NCBI GenBank assembly: GCA_019307815.1
Contig: JAFDIV010000011.1
Span: forward strand, 1 to 64,000
Reading direction: 5' to 3'
Origin: Deltaproteobacteria bacterium
GTDB taxonomy: Bacteria > Desulfobacterota > DSM-4660 > Desulfatiglandales > Desulfatiglandaceae
DNA: 64,000 nucleotides
The notes beneath the pieces are model-generated. The model had not been told where the DNA came from. It ran no database searches and saw nothing but the letters and a program-made list of their open reading frames with translations. A program made the translations under genes and the position numbers. Shown here piece by piece: positions 34,930-43,157 of the stretch; position 1 is the first letter of the stretch; every line of letters starts with the position of its first letter.

Positions 34930-34957
34930 GGTCAACGGTCAACAGTGAACGGTGAAC
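34930..34957 (+). repeat. heptad array, right arm around the four-helix-bundle gene
   Basis: Four 7-bp units in register (GGTCAAC twice, then AGTGAAC and GGTGAAC), the inverted form of the left arm at 34494-34528. Together they bracket a single gene, as the terminal inverted repeats of a cassette would. Confidence 0.75.
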
Positions 34958-34968
34958 GAGGTTTACCT

Positions 34969-35853
34969 ATGTCTTTCTGGATCAAAGAAAATCAAAACTA
35001 CGAGCGCACTTGCATGATCACCTGTGCCCTGTCAGGGGTAGTGGCCAATCGCAATCAGTGCCCAGCCATCCCCTACACGCCTGAAGAGTATGCGGCAGAG
35101 GCCAAACGGGCCTATGATGCCGGGGCCGCGGTGGTACACATACATGCCAGAAAACCGGACGGATCCCCTAGCTATGAAGTTGAAGACTACCAGAAAATCT
35201 ATGATGCGGTCACAGCAGAATGTCCTGTTATCATCAACTTCTCAACAGGCGCTGTGGGCATACCAGTGGAAAAAAAGATCGCCCCTGTCAAGGAAATTAA
35301 GCCCGCCATAGCTGCCCTGAATATGGGCTCCATGACCTATGCAAAATACAATGAAAAGAAAAAGACCTTCGTATTCGATTTTGTGTTTGCCAATCCCTTT
35401 TCAGAGATAGTACCACTTCTGTCGGCCATGAAGGAAGCGGGCGTAAAACCTGAACTGGAGTGCTTTGACTCCGGCCACGTGGGAAATTGCTTCCCCCTGA
35501 TCCACATGGGGTTGTTGGAGCCCCCTTATCAGGTAAGCCTTATCATGGGTGTCCTCGGGGGGATTCCACCCACAGTGGACAACCTAGCCCACCAGGTTAG
35601 GCTCCTTCCACCCAATAGCGACTGGGAGGTAATCGGTATTAGTCATGATCAGTGGCGCATGGTGGCTGCGGCCATTGCTCTGGGGGGCAATGTGCGCGTT
35701 GGCCTGGAAGACAATTTTTACGTTTCCCCTGGCGTTATGGCTCGGTCAAACGGCGATCTGGTGGAAAAGGCCGCCCGCATGATTCGGGACCAGGGCCGGG
35801 AAGTGGCAACAGTGGAAGAGTGCAGGGAAAGGCTGAAATTAAGGCATAGATAG
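34969..35853 (+). CDS. beta-keto acid cleavage enzyme (BKACE, DUF849 family)
   Basis: Zn-dependent TIM-barrel enzyme that condenses a beta-keto acid with acetyl-CoA, releasing acetoacetate and a new acyl-CoA; the founding member is 3-keto-5-aminohexanoate cleavage enzyme (Kce). Zn ligands are visible in VVHIHARKPDG (the HxH pair) and in RVGLEDNF (Glu). The acetyl-CoA/keto-acid region ECFDSGHVGN and an early Glu in YTPEEYAAEA are present. The ATG at 34969 has GAGG upstream; 294 residues is typical. It lies where a carboxylase pathway of leucine type would have an HMG-CoA lyase, so it may do the carbon-carbon cleavage here (inference). Confidence 0.85.
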   Translation: MSFWIKENQNYERTCMITCALSGVVANRNQCPAIPYTPEEYAAEAKRAYDAGAAVVHIHARKPDGSPSYEVEDYQKIYDAVTAECPVIINFSTGAVGIPVEKKIAPVKEIKPAIAALNMGSMTYAKYNEKKKTFVFDFVFANPFSEIVPLLSAMKEAGVKPELECFDSGHVGNCFPLIHMGLLEPPYQVSLIMGVLGGIPPTVDNLAHQVRLLPPNSDWEVIGISHDQWRMVAAAIALGGNVRVGLEDNFYVSPGVMARSNGDLVEKAARMIRDQGREVATVEECRERLKLRHR

Positions 35854-35916
35854 TTTCTATGGCTCAGTTTGCTTTTGCGATAAAGACGAACATCAGCTAG
35901 CTATCTTGATGGCTTC

Positions 35917-36072
35917 AATGTCAAATTCCAAAACCCAAATGTCAAATCAATATCAAACAAGCAAATGAGGTAGGACACAATGCTACCCCGTAAAGCTGTT
36001 TTGGATATTGGGGAAGGAGATACCCAAATCTTTTGTCATTTAGACATTTGGATTTCATTTGACATTTGTCAC
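35917..36072 (+). repeat. inverted pair of 7-bp-periodic arrays without a gene
   Basis: The left arm (35917-35965) has seven heptads based on AATGTCA; the right arm (36031-36072) has six in the opposite orientation based on TTTGACA/TTTGTCA. About 65 bp of unique sequence lies between. The array fills most of the gap between the BKACE and MaoC genes. Confidence 0.7.
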
Positions 36073-36122
36073 TCCCTATTTTGCCGGGCTAGCTTAAGGC
36101 CCAAAGTAAAGAAGAAATCCTT

Positions 36123-36554
36123 ATGAAGTTTCAGTTAGGCAAAAGTTACGAAGAGTTGGAGATAGGTGAAGAGGCCAGTTTTACAAAAACCATTACCGAG
36201 ACGGATGTATATCTATTTGCCGGTATAAGTGGAGATTTCAATCCGCTCCATGTGAACGAAGAATACGCCAAAAACACACCTTTCAAACAAAGAATCGCCC
36301 ATGGTGCTTTACCCCAAAGTCTCATTGCTCCTGTGCTGGGGATGAAGCTGCCGGGATTAGGAACCATTGCCGTAGAGATCACCACACGTTTCAAGGCCCC
36401 TACCTATTCTAGGGACACTATCACGGCCACTGCCCGTATAGTAAAAAAGATAGAGGACAAAAAATGGGTCAGGATGACCCTTACATGGACCAACCAACGT
36501 AGGGAAACCATCGCAGAAGGAGAAGCGGTGGTGATACCGCCGCGGCCAAAGTGA
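36123..36554 (+). CDS. MaoC-like (R)-specific enoyl-CoA hydratase
   Basis: Hot-dog-fold hydratase of 143 residues, PhaJ type. The catalytic Asp and His lie in the motif FAGISGDFNPLHVNEEYA, and the loop IAHGALPQSLIAPVLG is also conserved. It probably hydrates the enoyl-CoA formed by the dehydrogenases that follow. Its stop codon overlaps a GTG of the next gene (GTGA). Confidence 0.88.
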   Translation: MKFQLGKSYEELEIGEEASFTKTITETDVYLFAGISGDFNPLHVNEEYAKNTPFKQRIAHGALPQSLIAPVLGMKLPGLGTIAVEITTRFKAPTYSRDTITATARIVKKIEDKKWVRMTLTWTNQRRETIAEGEAVVIPPRPK

Positions 36555-36559
36555 CAAAT

Positions 36560-37708
36560 ATGAACAAATACCAAGAATACTTTGGTGAAACGCATAACAT
36601 GATTCGTGAGACGGTTCGTAAATTCGTGGACCGTGAGATACGGCCATACGTGGAGCAGTGGGAGGAGGAAGGTCAATTTCCAAGGGAGGTTTACAAAAAG
36701 GCTGGGGATGCCGGGATCCTAGGAATCTATTACCCTGAGGAATACGGAGGCAGTGACGGTGACATATTCATGAAAATTGCGGCAGTAGAAGAATTGATGC
36801 GATGCGGGTCTGCAGGTGTGGTGGCAGGGCTGGGGAGCCTTGATATCAGCATTCCTCCCATCCTTTCGTTAGGTACGGAAGAACAAAAACAACGTTTTAT
36901 TCCCCCGGTCTTAAGGGGAGAGCGGATATCCGCCCTGGGTGTCACGGAGCCAGATGCTGGGTCAGATGTAGCCAACATCAAAACGCGGGCGGTACGAAAA
37001 GGCGGTCATTATATCGTCAATGGCAGCAAGACCTATATCACCAGCGGCTGCAGGGCGAGCCAGCTCACCACGGCCGTGCGCACGGGCGGGGAAGGACACC
37101 ATGGAATCAGCTTGCTCATCATCGAGTCAAGCTCCTCTGGCTACTCCGTTTCAAATCCCTTGAAAAAGATGGGCTGGTGGGCCTCTGATACGAGGCAGAT
37201 ATTCTTCGATGATTGCAAGGTCCCGGTTGATAACCTTCTTGGAGAGGAAGGAAAGGGCTTTTACGGGATCATGCAAAATTTTCAAAACGAAAGGCTGCAA
37301 TTGTGCGTCATAGCAAATATGACTGCCCATCTAGCCCTGGAAGAGTCGCTCAAATATGCCAGGGAAAGACAAGCTTTTGGAAGGCCCATAGCAGGCTTTC
37401 AGGCCATTCGCCATAAGTTGGCCGATATGGCGACCTTGGTGGAAGCAAGCCGAGAGTTTACCTATCGGGTGGCTGCTAAGATAAATGCTGGGATAAACCA
37501 GGTAAAAGAAATCTCAATGGCAAAAAACTTCGCATGTATGGTCAGCGATAAAGTAACCTATGATGCTGTACAGATTCACGGAGGTGCAGGATACATGCGG
37601 GAATACCTGGTGGAGCGCCTTTACCGGGATAACAGAATTTTATCAATTGGCGGGGGAACCCAAGAAATCATGAAGGAAATTATAGCGAAGAAATTGATCG
37701 GGCAATGA
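36560..37708 (+). CDS. acyl-CoA dehydrogenase, isovaleryl-CoA-dehydrogenase-like base
   Basis: FAD-dependent dehydrogenase of 382 residues. The flavin/substrate motif is ALGVTEPDAGSDVANIKTR. The C-terminal segment reads SIGGGTQEIM, without the MCAD-type Glu, but NERLQLCVIANM keeps the Glu at the isovaleryl-CoA-dehydrogenase position. VQIHGGAGYMREYLVERLYRD is intact. The start is either the ATG at 36560 or a GTG at 36551 overlapping the MaoC stop. It is probably active on a branched or long acyl-CoA. Confidence 0.9.
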   Translation: MNKYQEYFGETHNMIRETVRKFVDREIRPYVEQWEEEGQFPREVYKKAGDAGILGIYYPEEYGGSDGDIFMKIAAVEELMRCGSAGVVAGLGSLDISIPPILSLGTEEQKQRFIPPVLRGERISALGVTEPDAGSDVANIKTRAVRKGGHYIVNGSKTYITSGCRASQLTTAVRTGGEGHHGISLLIIESSSSGYSVSNPLKKMGWWASDTRQIFFDDCKVPVDNLLGEEGKGFYGIMQNFQNERLQLCVIANMTAHLALEESLKYARERQAFGRPIAGFQAIRHKLADMATLVEASREFTYRVAAKINAGINQVKEISMAKNFACMVSDKVTYDAVQIHGGAGYMREYLVERLYRDNRILSIGGGTQEIMKEIIAKKLIGQ

Positions 37709-37725
37709 ATAACATCCTTTGACTC

Positions 37726-37893
37726 AATGTCTAATAATTAATGAGAAATACTAAGTGAATGTCAAAACCCTAATATCTAAAACCATCCATCTTACAAAGA
37801 TCAAGCGAGGTGTTACTAATGTCCTCTTCTGTTTTGGACATTTGAGATTATAAATTAGGCATTGATTTGGCATTTCTAGTTTGGAATTTGACA
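37726..37893 (+). repeat. inverted pair of 7-bp-periodic arrays without a gene
   Basis: The left arm (37726-37781) has heptads mostly of the AATxxxx type. The right arm (37831-37893) has nine in register, ending in TTTGGCA, TTTCTAG, TTTGGAA and TTTGACA. About 50 bp lies between. It fills the gap between two acyl-CoA dehydrogenase genes. Confidence 0.7.
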
Positions 37894-37942
37894 TTCTTTC
37901 TAACCCGGACCTTGTGTCTATTTTGAAAGGAGTGTGACCCCC

Positions 37943-39169
37943 ATGTTCGATTTTCTATTAAATGAAACAGAAAAGACCTTTTGGCTGGAGGTAAGAGACT
38001 ATGTGAGGAACCATGTGCCAAGCCAGTTGATCCGGGACATGGATGCGGGCAAGATTGAGACGGGTCGGCCCATTGTGGAAAGTGCTGGAAAAAGAAATCT
38101 TCTTGGGCCCCGTTTTCCCAAGGTATACGGGGGAAGGGGACTCAATTGGGTTGCCGAGGTGGCGGCCGTGGAGGAAGTGGGCGTGCTGGGAAACTCCATC
38201 TCATGCGCTTACGTGATGCCCAGCATCGTGGGCGAGGCATTAAACCTGTTTGGAACCACGGAACAAAAGGAGAAATATCTCCTTCCCACCAACCAGGGTA
38301 AGCTTTACAGTGCAGAGGCCCTTACCGAGCCAAGAGGCGGCTCAGACTTCTTCGGCGCCACAACCACCGCTGTGCGAGAGGGGAATTATTTTATCTTGAA
38401 CGGGGAGAAGCGTTTCGTCGTCGGCGCCCAGGACTCTGACTGGTTCCTGGTTTATGCCAAGACCAACCCCGAAGCTCATCCCCATGAATCCATGAGCTGC
38501 TTTATCGTAGAAAGGGCCATGGGTGTAGAGGTGCAAAATATCTATACCCTTCTAGGCACCCGCGGTGGCGGAACAGGCAGAATGGTGTTCCGCAACGTAA
38601 AGGTACCAGAGGAAAATCTTGTCGGAGAGCTCAACGGTGCCTATGCCATATTCAACCGAATGATGGTTCCCGAAAGGCTTACAAGTGGAGCCGGCGCTGT
38701 AGGCCTTGGCAGAGCGGCAATAGAAGTGGCTGCTCGGTATTCCACCAGGAGAAAGGCCTTTGGAAAAACCATTAACAGCTTTGAGGCCGTAAGTTTCATG
38801 GTGGCAGACTCGGTTGCCTTGTTGGATGCTGCAAGATCACTGGTTTTTACTGCGGCGAAACGAGTTGACTCTGGCGCCGATGCCCGCCGCCTTGTCTCCG
38901 AGGCCAAAAAGATAGGAACCGAGGCCGCCTGGAAGGTAATAAACAATGCAATGCAGATCATGGGTGGAATCGGCTACACAACAGTTTACCCCATAGAGAG
39001 ATTTCTCAGGGATTGCAGACTTGCAATGATATGGACCGGAACCAACGAAATTATGAACCTCTTGATCCAGCACGAATTTTACAAGGAACTTGCAAGGCAA
39101 AAGGATACGGTAAGGGATGTTGAGCAGGATGCCATCACACCGGATGAAGAGGAGAAACATTACGGGTAA
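37943..39169 (+). CDS. acyl-CoA dehydrogenase
   Basis: A 408-residue FAD-dependent dehydrogenase, longer at both ends than the others here. [20 protein letters not shown] is a modified TEPxxGSD motif. [15 protein letters not shown] keeps the Glu at the isovaleryl-type base position, and [16 protein letters not shown] is the C-terminal segment. The ATG at 37943, with AGGAG upstream, is preferred over a GTG at 37934. The charged C-terminal tail rich in Glu/Asp is unusual. Confidence 0.88.
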   Translation: MFDFLLNETEKTFWLEVRDYVRNHVPSQLIRDMDAGKIETGRPIVESAGKRNLLGPRFPKVYGGRGLNWVAEVAAVEEVGVLGNSISCAYVMPSIVGEALNLFGTTEQKEKYLLPTNQGKLYSAEALTEPRGGSDFFGATTTAVREGNYFILNGEKRFVVGAQDSDWFLVYAKTNPEAHPHESMSCFIVERAMGVEVQNIYTLLGTRGGGTGRMVFRNVKVPEENLVGELNGAYAIFNRMMVPERLTSGAGAVGLGRAAIEVAARYSTRRKAFGKTINSFEAVSFMVADSVALLDAARSLVFTAAKRVDSGADARRLVSEAKKIGTEAAWKVINNAMQIMGGIGYTTVYPIERFLRDCRLAMIWTGTNEIMNLLIQHEFYKELARQKDTVRDVEQDAITPDEEEKHYG

Positions 39170-39171
39170 TT

Positions 39172-39220
39172 GAAGGCAGAAGGTGGAAGGTAAAAGGTTA
39201 AAGGCAAAAGAGAAAATGAC
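39172..39220 (+). repeat. 7-bp-periodic array, AAGG type
   Basis: Seven units in exact register starting two bases after a stop codon: GAAGGCA, GAAGGTG, GAAGGTA and further variants. The unit differs from the other arrays but the period is the same. No inverted partner is seen in this gap. Confidence 0.7.
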
Positions 39221-39264
39221 AAGGCCCAAAAGCCAAATTTCCAACGTGCAATTTCGGAGGGATG

Positions 39265-40236
39265 ATGTTCAAAACAAAGATAACTGAAATGCTTGGCATC
39301 GAATATCCCATCATAGGCGGTACCATGATGCACCTAAGCCAGGCTGAATTTACTGCCGCCATATCAGAGGCCGGCTGTTTGGGCATCCTGGCATCGGCCA
39401 ATTATCAGGACAAGGAATCTTTCCGGCAAGCCATCCACGACATCCGCAGTCGAACCCACAAGCCTTTTGCCGTCAATCTGAATATGTTTCCCGCCCGAAA
39501 AAGGCTGGACAATCACCTTTACATTGATGTGATTCTGGAAGAAGGAGTAGGCATTGTAGAGACCTCTGGGCACAAGGCCCCCGAGGAGTACGTGGACCGC
39601 CTCAAGTCAGCCGGGGTTAAGCTCATACACAAGTGTGTGGGTGTACGCTATGCCAAGAAGGCCGAGAGCCTAGGGGTCGATGCAGTCACGGTGGTGGGCT
39701 ATGAGAACGGGGGTGCAACCGGTGTGCTGGATGTAACAACACTCTGTCTAGTGCCCCGAGTGGTGGACAGTGTGGGTATCCCCGTGATCGCCGGAGGGGG
39801 TGTGGCCGACGGCCGAGGACTGGTGGCCGTACTGGCCTTGGGAGCTGATGCAGTGATCATGGGCACCAGGCTTCTTACGGCGGAAGAATGTCCTCTCCAT
39901 CCAAACATTAAGCAGCAATTGCTCTCTGCCTCTGAATTGGACACCATGCTTGTGTTGCGAAGCGTAGGTAACACCCATCGGGTATGGAAAAACAAGGCTG
40001 CCGAACTTACCGCTCAAATGGAGCAGCGAGGGGCATCGCTGGAAGAACTCTTCCAGGTCATCTCGGGAGACCGGGCCAGGAAAATGTATTTTAAGGGAGA
40101 CCCTGATGCAGGGCTCCTAGCCTGTGGGCAAGGAATAGGCCTTGTAAAGGAGATCAAGCCCGTAAAAGAAATTATTAAGGAGATCCTGGAGGGGGCTCAA
40201 GAGGCCATAAAAAGACTGAAGAGCCTAATAGAGTAA
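39265..40236 (+). CDS. nitronate monooxygenase/enoyl reductase-like FMN protein
   Basis: TIM-barrel FMN enzyme of the 2-nitropropane dioxygenase/FabK family, about 323 residues. Motifs are IEYPIIGGTMM at the N-terminus, AGCLGILAS, VVGYENGGATG and the FMN-phosphate region VIAGGGVADGRGLVAVLALG followed by GADAVIMGTRLL. Family members are nitronate oxidases, enoyl-ACP reductases or, in anaerobic gene clusters, acyl-CoA reductases/isomerases. Between a dehydrogenase and an importer, a role as a flavin-dependent enoyl-CoA reductase is plausible. The second of two ATGs is best spaced from GGAGGG. Confidence 0.82.
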   Translation: MFKTKITEMLGIEYPIIGGTMMHLSQAEFTAAISEAGCLGILASANYQDKESFRQAIHDIRSRTHKPFAVNLNMFPARKRLDNHLYIDVILEEGVGIVETSGHKAPEEYVDRLKSAGVKLIHKCVGVRYAKKAESLGVDAVTVVGYENGGATGVLDVTTLCLVPRVVDSVGIPVIAGGGVADGRGLVAVLALGADAVIMGTRLLTAEECPLHPNIKQQLLSASELDTMLVLRSVGNTHRVWKNKAAELTAQMEQRGASLEELFQVISGDRARKMYFKGDPDAGLLACGQGIGLVKEIKPVKEIIKEILEGAQEAIKRLKSLIE

Positions 40237-40253
40237 TGGGAACACAAAATAAA

Positions 40254-40286
40254 TTGATTGACCTATCAATCAACAAACAATATACT
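40254..40286 (+). promoter_or_regulatory. promoter with second copy of the TetR operator
   Basis: TTGATTGACCTATCAATCAA (40254-40273) has the same 8-bp half-sites as the TetR promoter palindrome. The -35 TTGACC (40258-40263) is embedded at the same offset, and TATACT (40281-40286) follows after 17 bp. It should drive the second liv cluster. Confidence 0.75.
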
Positions 40287-40398
40287 TGTAGCAAAATGGG
40301 AAAACTAATCGAACGTTGCCGGTCATAATGGCTTTGCTCTTTGATAAGGTTGAGGCGTGAAGGCCCATTTCTTTAACCCTAATCACAAGGAGGTTGCC

Positions 40399-41595
40399 AT
40401 GAGAAAAGGCATGCTTTTGGTGGGGATGTTGGTGGCAGTATTAGTATTTGCATGGGGCCTGCAAGTCCAGGCAGGGGTGCCAGGTGTCACGGACAAGGAA
40501 GTCGTGGTCGGCTGGACCACACCGCTATCCGGACCAGCAGCCCTCTGGGGTGTCACCGCCTTGGGAGGCAAGGCCTATGCCGATTATATCAATGCCCGAG
40601 GTGGTATCTACGGAAGAAAGATCAAAGTAATCTTGAAGGACGACGGTTACAATCCTACCCGCGCCCTATCGAATCTGCAGGAGATGAAAGGCAAGGTCTT
40701 TGCCGTTTGTGGACTTTTGGGAACTGCCATCTGCAATGCAGCCAAAGACTTCTTCTATCAAAACAAGATTCCCTTGATCACAGCCTATGGAAACGTCCGC
40801 ATTTGGGCCAACCTACCAAAAAAAGAACTGCGTTATGTATTCATTTCCTACCCAGACTATGAAGACGAGGCCAATTATCTCACCGGATACAGCATCCAGA
40901 AATTGGGATCAAGAAAGGTTGCACTCTTCTACCAGAACGACGATTATGGCAAAATGGCCATGGTAGGGGTCAAAAAGGCCATTAGCGCATCGGGTGGAAA
41001 AGCCAAACTCGTCCGTTCCGTACCGTACGAAGTCACAGAAAGGTCCCTTGGAACACATGCCTTGAGGCTAAAAGAATCAGGGGCCGATACCGTGGTAATC
41101 TACACTACACCCACCCACGGCGCACTCATCGTCAAAGAGATGGCCAAAATAGGCTATCGCCCCAGAGTCCTTGCCACATTCACCCTTGGCGACCCTATCA
41201 TGTACCGCATCGCTGGCAAGGCCTGGGAAGGCACCTATATCGCCCTCCCCGGAAACTCCGGTGTACCTGGTGCTGATCCTGAAGCAACCCGACTAGCCGA
41301 TATTCTCAAAAAATACAATCCCAAAATCAAAGGTAAGGAATACCTGGCCGTGTTTGGGGCGGTCTCAATGATCCAGTTTGTTGAAGGGCTAAAAAAGGCT
41401 GGCCCTAACCTGACCATTGAATCAATGATCAAAGGAATGGAAAGCATCAAGGACTGGAAACCTGAAGGCGTAGGAGCGCCAGTGACCTATTCCCCAAACA
41501 GACGCCATGGTGTGAATGCCTCGCGCATGGGCCAGGCCCGTGGCGGAAAGCACGTGCCCATTGAGCCATTTGAGATTTATGCACCAAGGTTCTAA
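40399..41595 (+). CDS. livJ: ABC importer substrate-binding protein, type 1 periplasmic fold
   Basis: Periplasmic receptor of the second importer, about 398 residues. The signal peptide ends near residue 27 (VFAWGLQVQAG). The mature part starts VPGVTDKEVVVGWTTPLSGP. This subgroup, with PSGP followed by an Asn-Ala-Arg-Gly-Gly-Ile motif (YINARGGIYGRKI), is common near aromatic and other organic-acid pathways. The ATG at 40399 has AAGGAGG upstream. It is the first gene of the operon controlled by the palindromic operator, five bases before livG. Confidence 0.88.
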   Translation: MRKGMLLVGMLVAVLVFAWGLQVQAGVPGVTDKEVVVGWTTPLSGPAALWGVTALGGKAYADYINARGGIYGRKIKVILKDDGYNPTRALSNLQEMKGKVFAVCGLLGTAICNAAKDFFYQNKIPLITAYGNVRIWANLPKKELRYVFISYPDYEDEANYLTGYSIQKLGSRKVALFYQNDDYGKMAMVGVKKAISASGGKAKLVRSVPYEVTERSLGTHALRLKESGADTVVIYTTPTHGALIVKEMAKIGYRPRVLATFTLGDPIMYRIAGKAWEGTYIALPGNSGVPGADPEATRLADILKKYNPKIKGKEYLAVFGAVSMIQFVEGLKKAGPNLTIESMIKGMESIKDWKPEGVGAPVTYSPNRRHGVNASRMGQARGGKHVPIEPFEIYAPRF

Positions 41596-41600
41596 GGGCT

Positions 41601-42353
41601 ATGGCGTTACTTGAAGTTAGCAATCTCGCCATCAGTTTTGGAGGAATCCAGGCCCTATCGGGAATCGATTTGACCTTATACCCTGAGGAAATCCTTACGG
41701 TCATCGGACCGAATGGGTCTGGGAAAACGACGTTTTTCAACTGCATATCGGGCGTGTACCATCCCGATACCGGTGAGATCCTGTTTAAGGGAGAGAGCCT
41801 TTTGGGCCTCTCTCCCGACAGGGTTGCCAAACGGGGCATTGCACGGACCTTTCAGAATCTGCGCCTCTTCATGCACATGACCGTGTTAGATAATCTCCTG
41901 CTGGGTCGGCACATCAAGTTCCGCAAAAATCCCGTCAACGCCTTCCTCCGTCTTCGGGGCGAAGAACTGCAGCACCGCAAAGTGGTGGAAGAAATCATCG
42001 AATTCCTGGATCTCCAGGCCTATCGCCAGTCTCGGGTCTCTGATTGCCCTTATGGTGTTCAAAAACGCGTTGAAATGGGCCGAGCACTGGCCATAGAACC
42101 TGAACTTCTTCTATTGGACGAACCCATCGCAGGGCTTACCTCTGAAGAAAAGGAAGAAACCACTTATCGTATCACAGAAATACGTGGCCGATACAGAACT
42201 GCGATTCTGCTTGTGGAACACGACCTGAGAATTGCCTCCAAACTGGCCGATAGAATGATTGCGCTGGATTACGGACAGAAAATCGCCGAAGGTAGCCCCG
42301 AAGAGGTCCAAAAGACGCCCGAAGTTATAAGGGCCTACCTGGGAGAAGACTAA
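41601..42353 (+). CDS. livG: branched-chain-type ABC importer ATPase (LivG)
   Basis: ATPase of the second importer, 250 residues. Walker A GPNGSGKTT, Q-loop GIARTFQNLRLFMHM. The signature region reads CPYGVQKRVEMGRAL, a modified form, and Walker B is LLLLDEPIAGLTSEE with the catalytic context intact. It lies between the receptor and livF, same strand. Confidence 0.9.
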   Translation: MALLEVSNLAISFGGIQALSGIDLTLYPEEILTVIGPNGSGKTTFFNCISGVYHPDTGEILFKGESLLGLSPDRVAKRGIARTFQNLRLFMHMTVLDNLLLGRHIKFRKNPVNAFLRLRGEELQHRKVVEEIIEFLDLQAYRQSRVSDCPYGVQKRVEMGRALAIEPELLLLDEPIAGLTSEEKEETTYRITEIRGRYRTAILLVEHDLRIASKLADRMIALDYGQKIAEGSPEEVQKTPEVIRAYLGED

Positions 42354-42380
42354 AAAGACCACCTTTTAAAGAGTTAAATA

Positions 42381-43157
42381 ATGACGCCCCTATTAAAGAT
42401 AGCAAGTATTGAGACCCTGTATTACGACCGAATCTACGCCCTCCACGGCCTTTCCCTCGAGGTGAAGGAGAAAGAAATCTTTACGGTACTGGGACCAAAC
42501 GGTGCAGGAAAGACCACATTGCTCAAGACCATTGCTGGGCTCCTAAAAGACCAGCCCAAAAAGGGAATCATCGAGTTCATGGGCAAGCGGATACACCGCC
42601 TGCCCCCAGAACATATTTCCAGGCTGGGCATCGTGTATGTTCCCGAGGATCGCGGTCTTTTCAGGGAGCTAACTGTTGCGGAAAATTTGGACCTGGGCCG
42701 TTGGGGAAGGAAGGATGCGGAGATTCAACAGGACTACGAATTCATATACGGGCTTTTTCCCATCTTAAAAACCCGTTCCACCCAGCAAGCCGAAACCCTA
42801 TCGGGCGGCGAACAGCAGATGCTTGCAGTGGCACGCGCCATGCTTCGAAGACCCAAACTCCTAATGCTGGATGAACCTTCCCTGGGTCTTGCCCCTAAAG
42901 TAGCTCGCATCGTCTATGACGCCCTTAATCAAATAAGACAGCGGCGCACCACAATCCTCCTTGTCGAGCAAAACGCCAAGATGGCCCTCAAAATTGCTGA
43001 CTATGGTTACATCATGGAGTCAGGCCGTATCGTCCTGGAAGGAACCTCCAAGGATCTTCAGGAGAATGAAGATGTCCAGGAGCTCTATCTTGGGCTGGGG
43101 GGTGAGACCATCTCCCCTAAGGGTTGGCGTCTTTATAAGAAAAGGAGGACATGGTAA
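42381..43157 (+). CDS. livF: branched-chain-type ABC importer ATPase (LivF)
   Basis: Second ATPase, 258 residues. Walker A GPNGAGKTT, signature LSGGEQQMLAVARAM, Walker B LLMLDEPSLGLAP, followed by the H-loop region where Gln replaces His (LLVEQNAKMAL), as is usual for LivF. The C-terminus is extended by a basic tail of about 15 residues. Its stop codon overlaps the ATG of the ligase gene. Confidence 0.9.
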   Translation: MTPLLKIASIETLYYDRIYALHGLSLEVKEKEIFTVLGPNGAGKTTLLKTIAGLLKDQPKKGIIEFMGKRIHRLPPEHISRLGIVYVPEDRGLFRELTVAENLDLGRWGRKDAEIQQDYEFIYGLFPILKTRSTQQAETLSGGEQQMLAVARAMLRRPKLLMLDEPSLGLAPKVARIVYDALNQIRQRRTTILLVEQNAKMALKIADYGYIMESGRIVLEGTSKDLQENEDVQELYLGLGGETISPKGWRLYKKRRTW

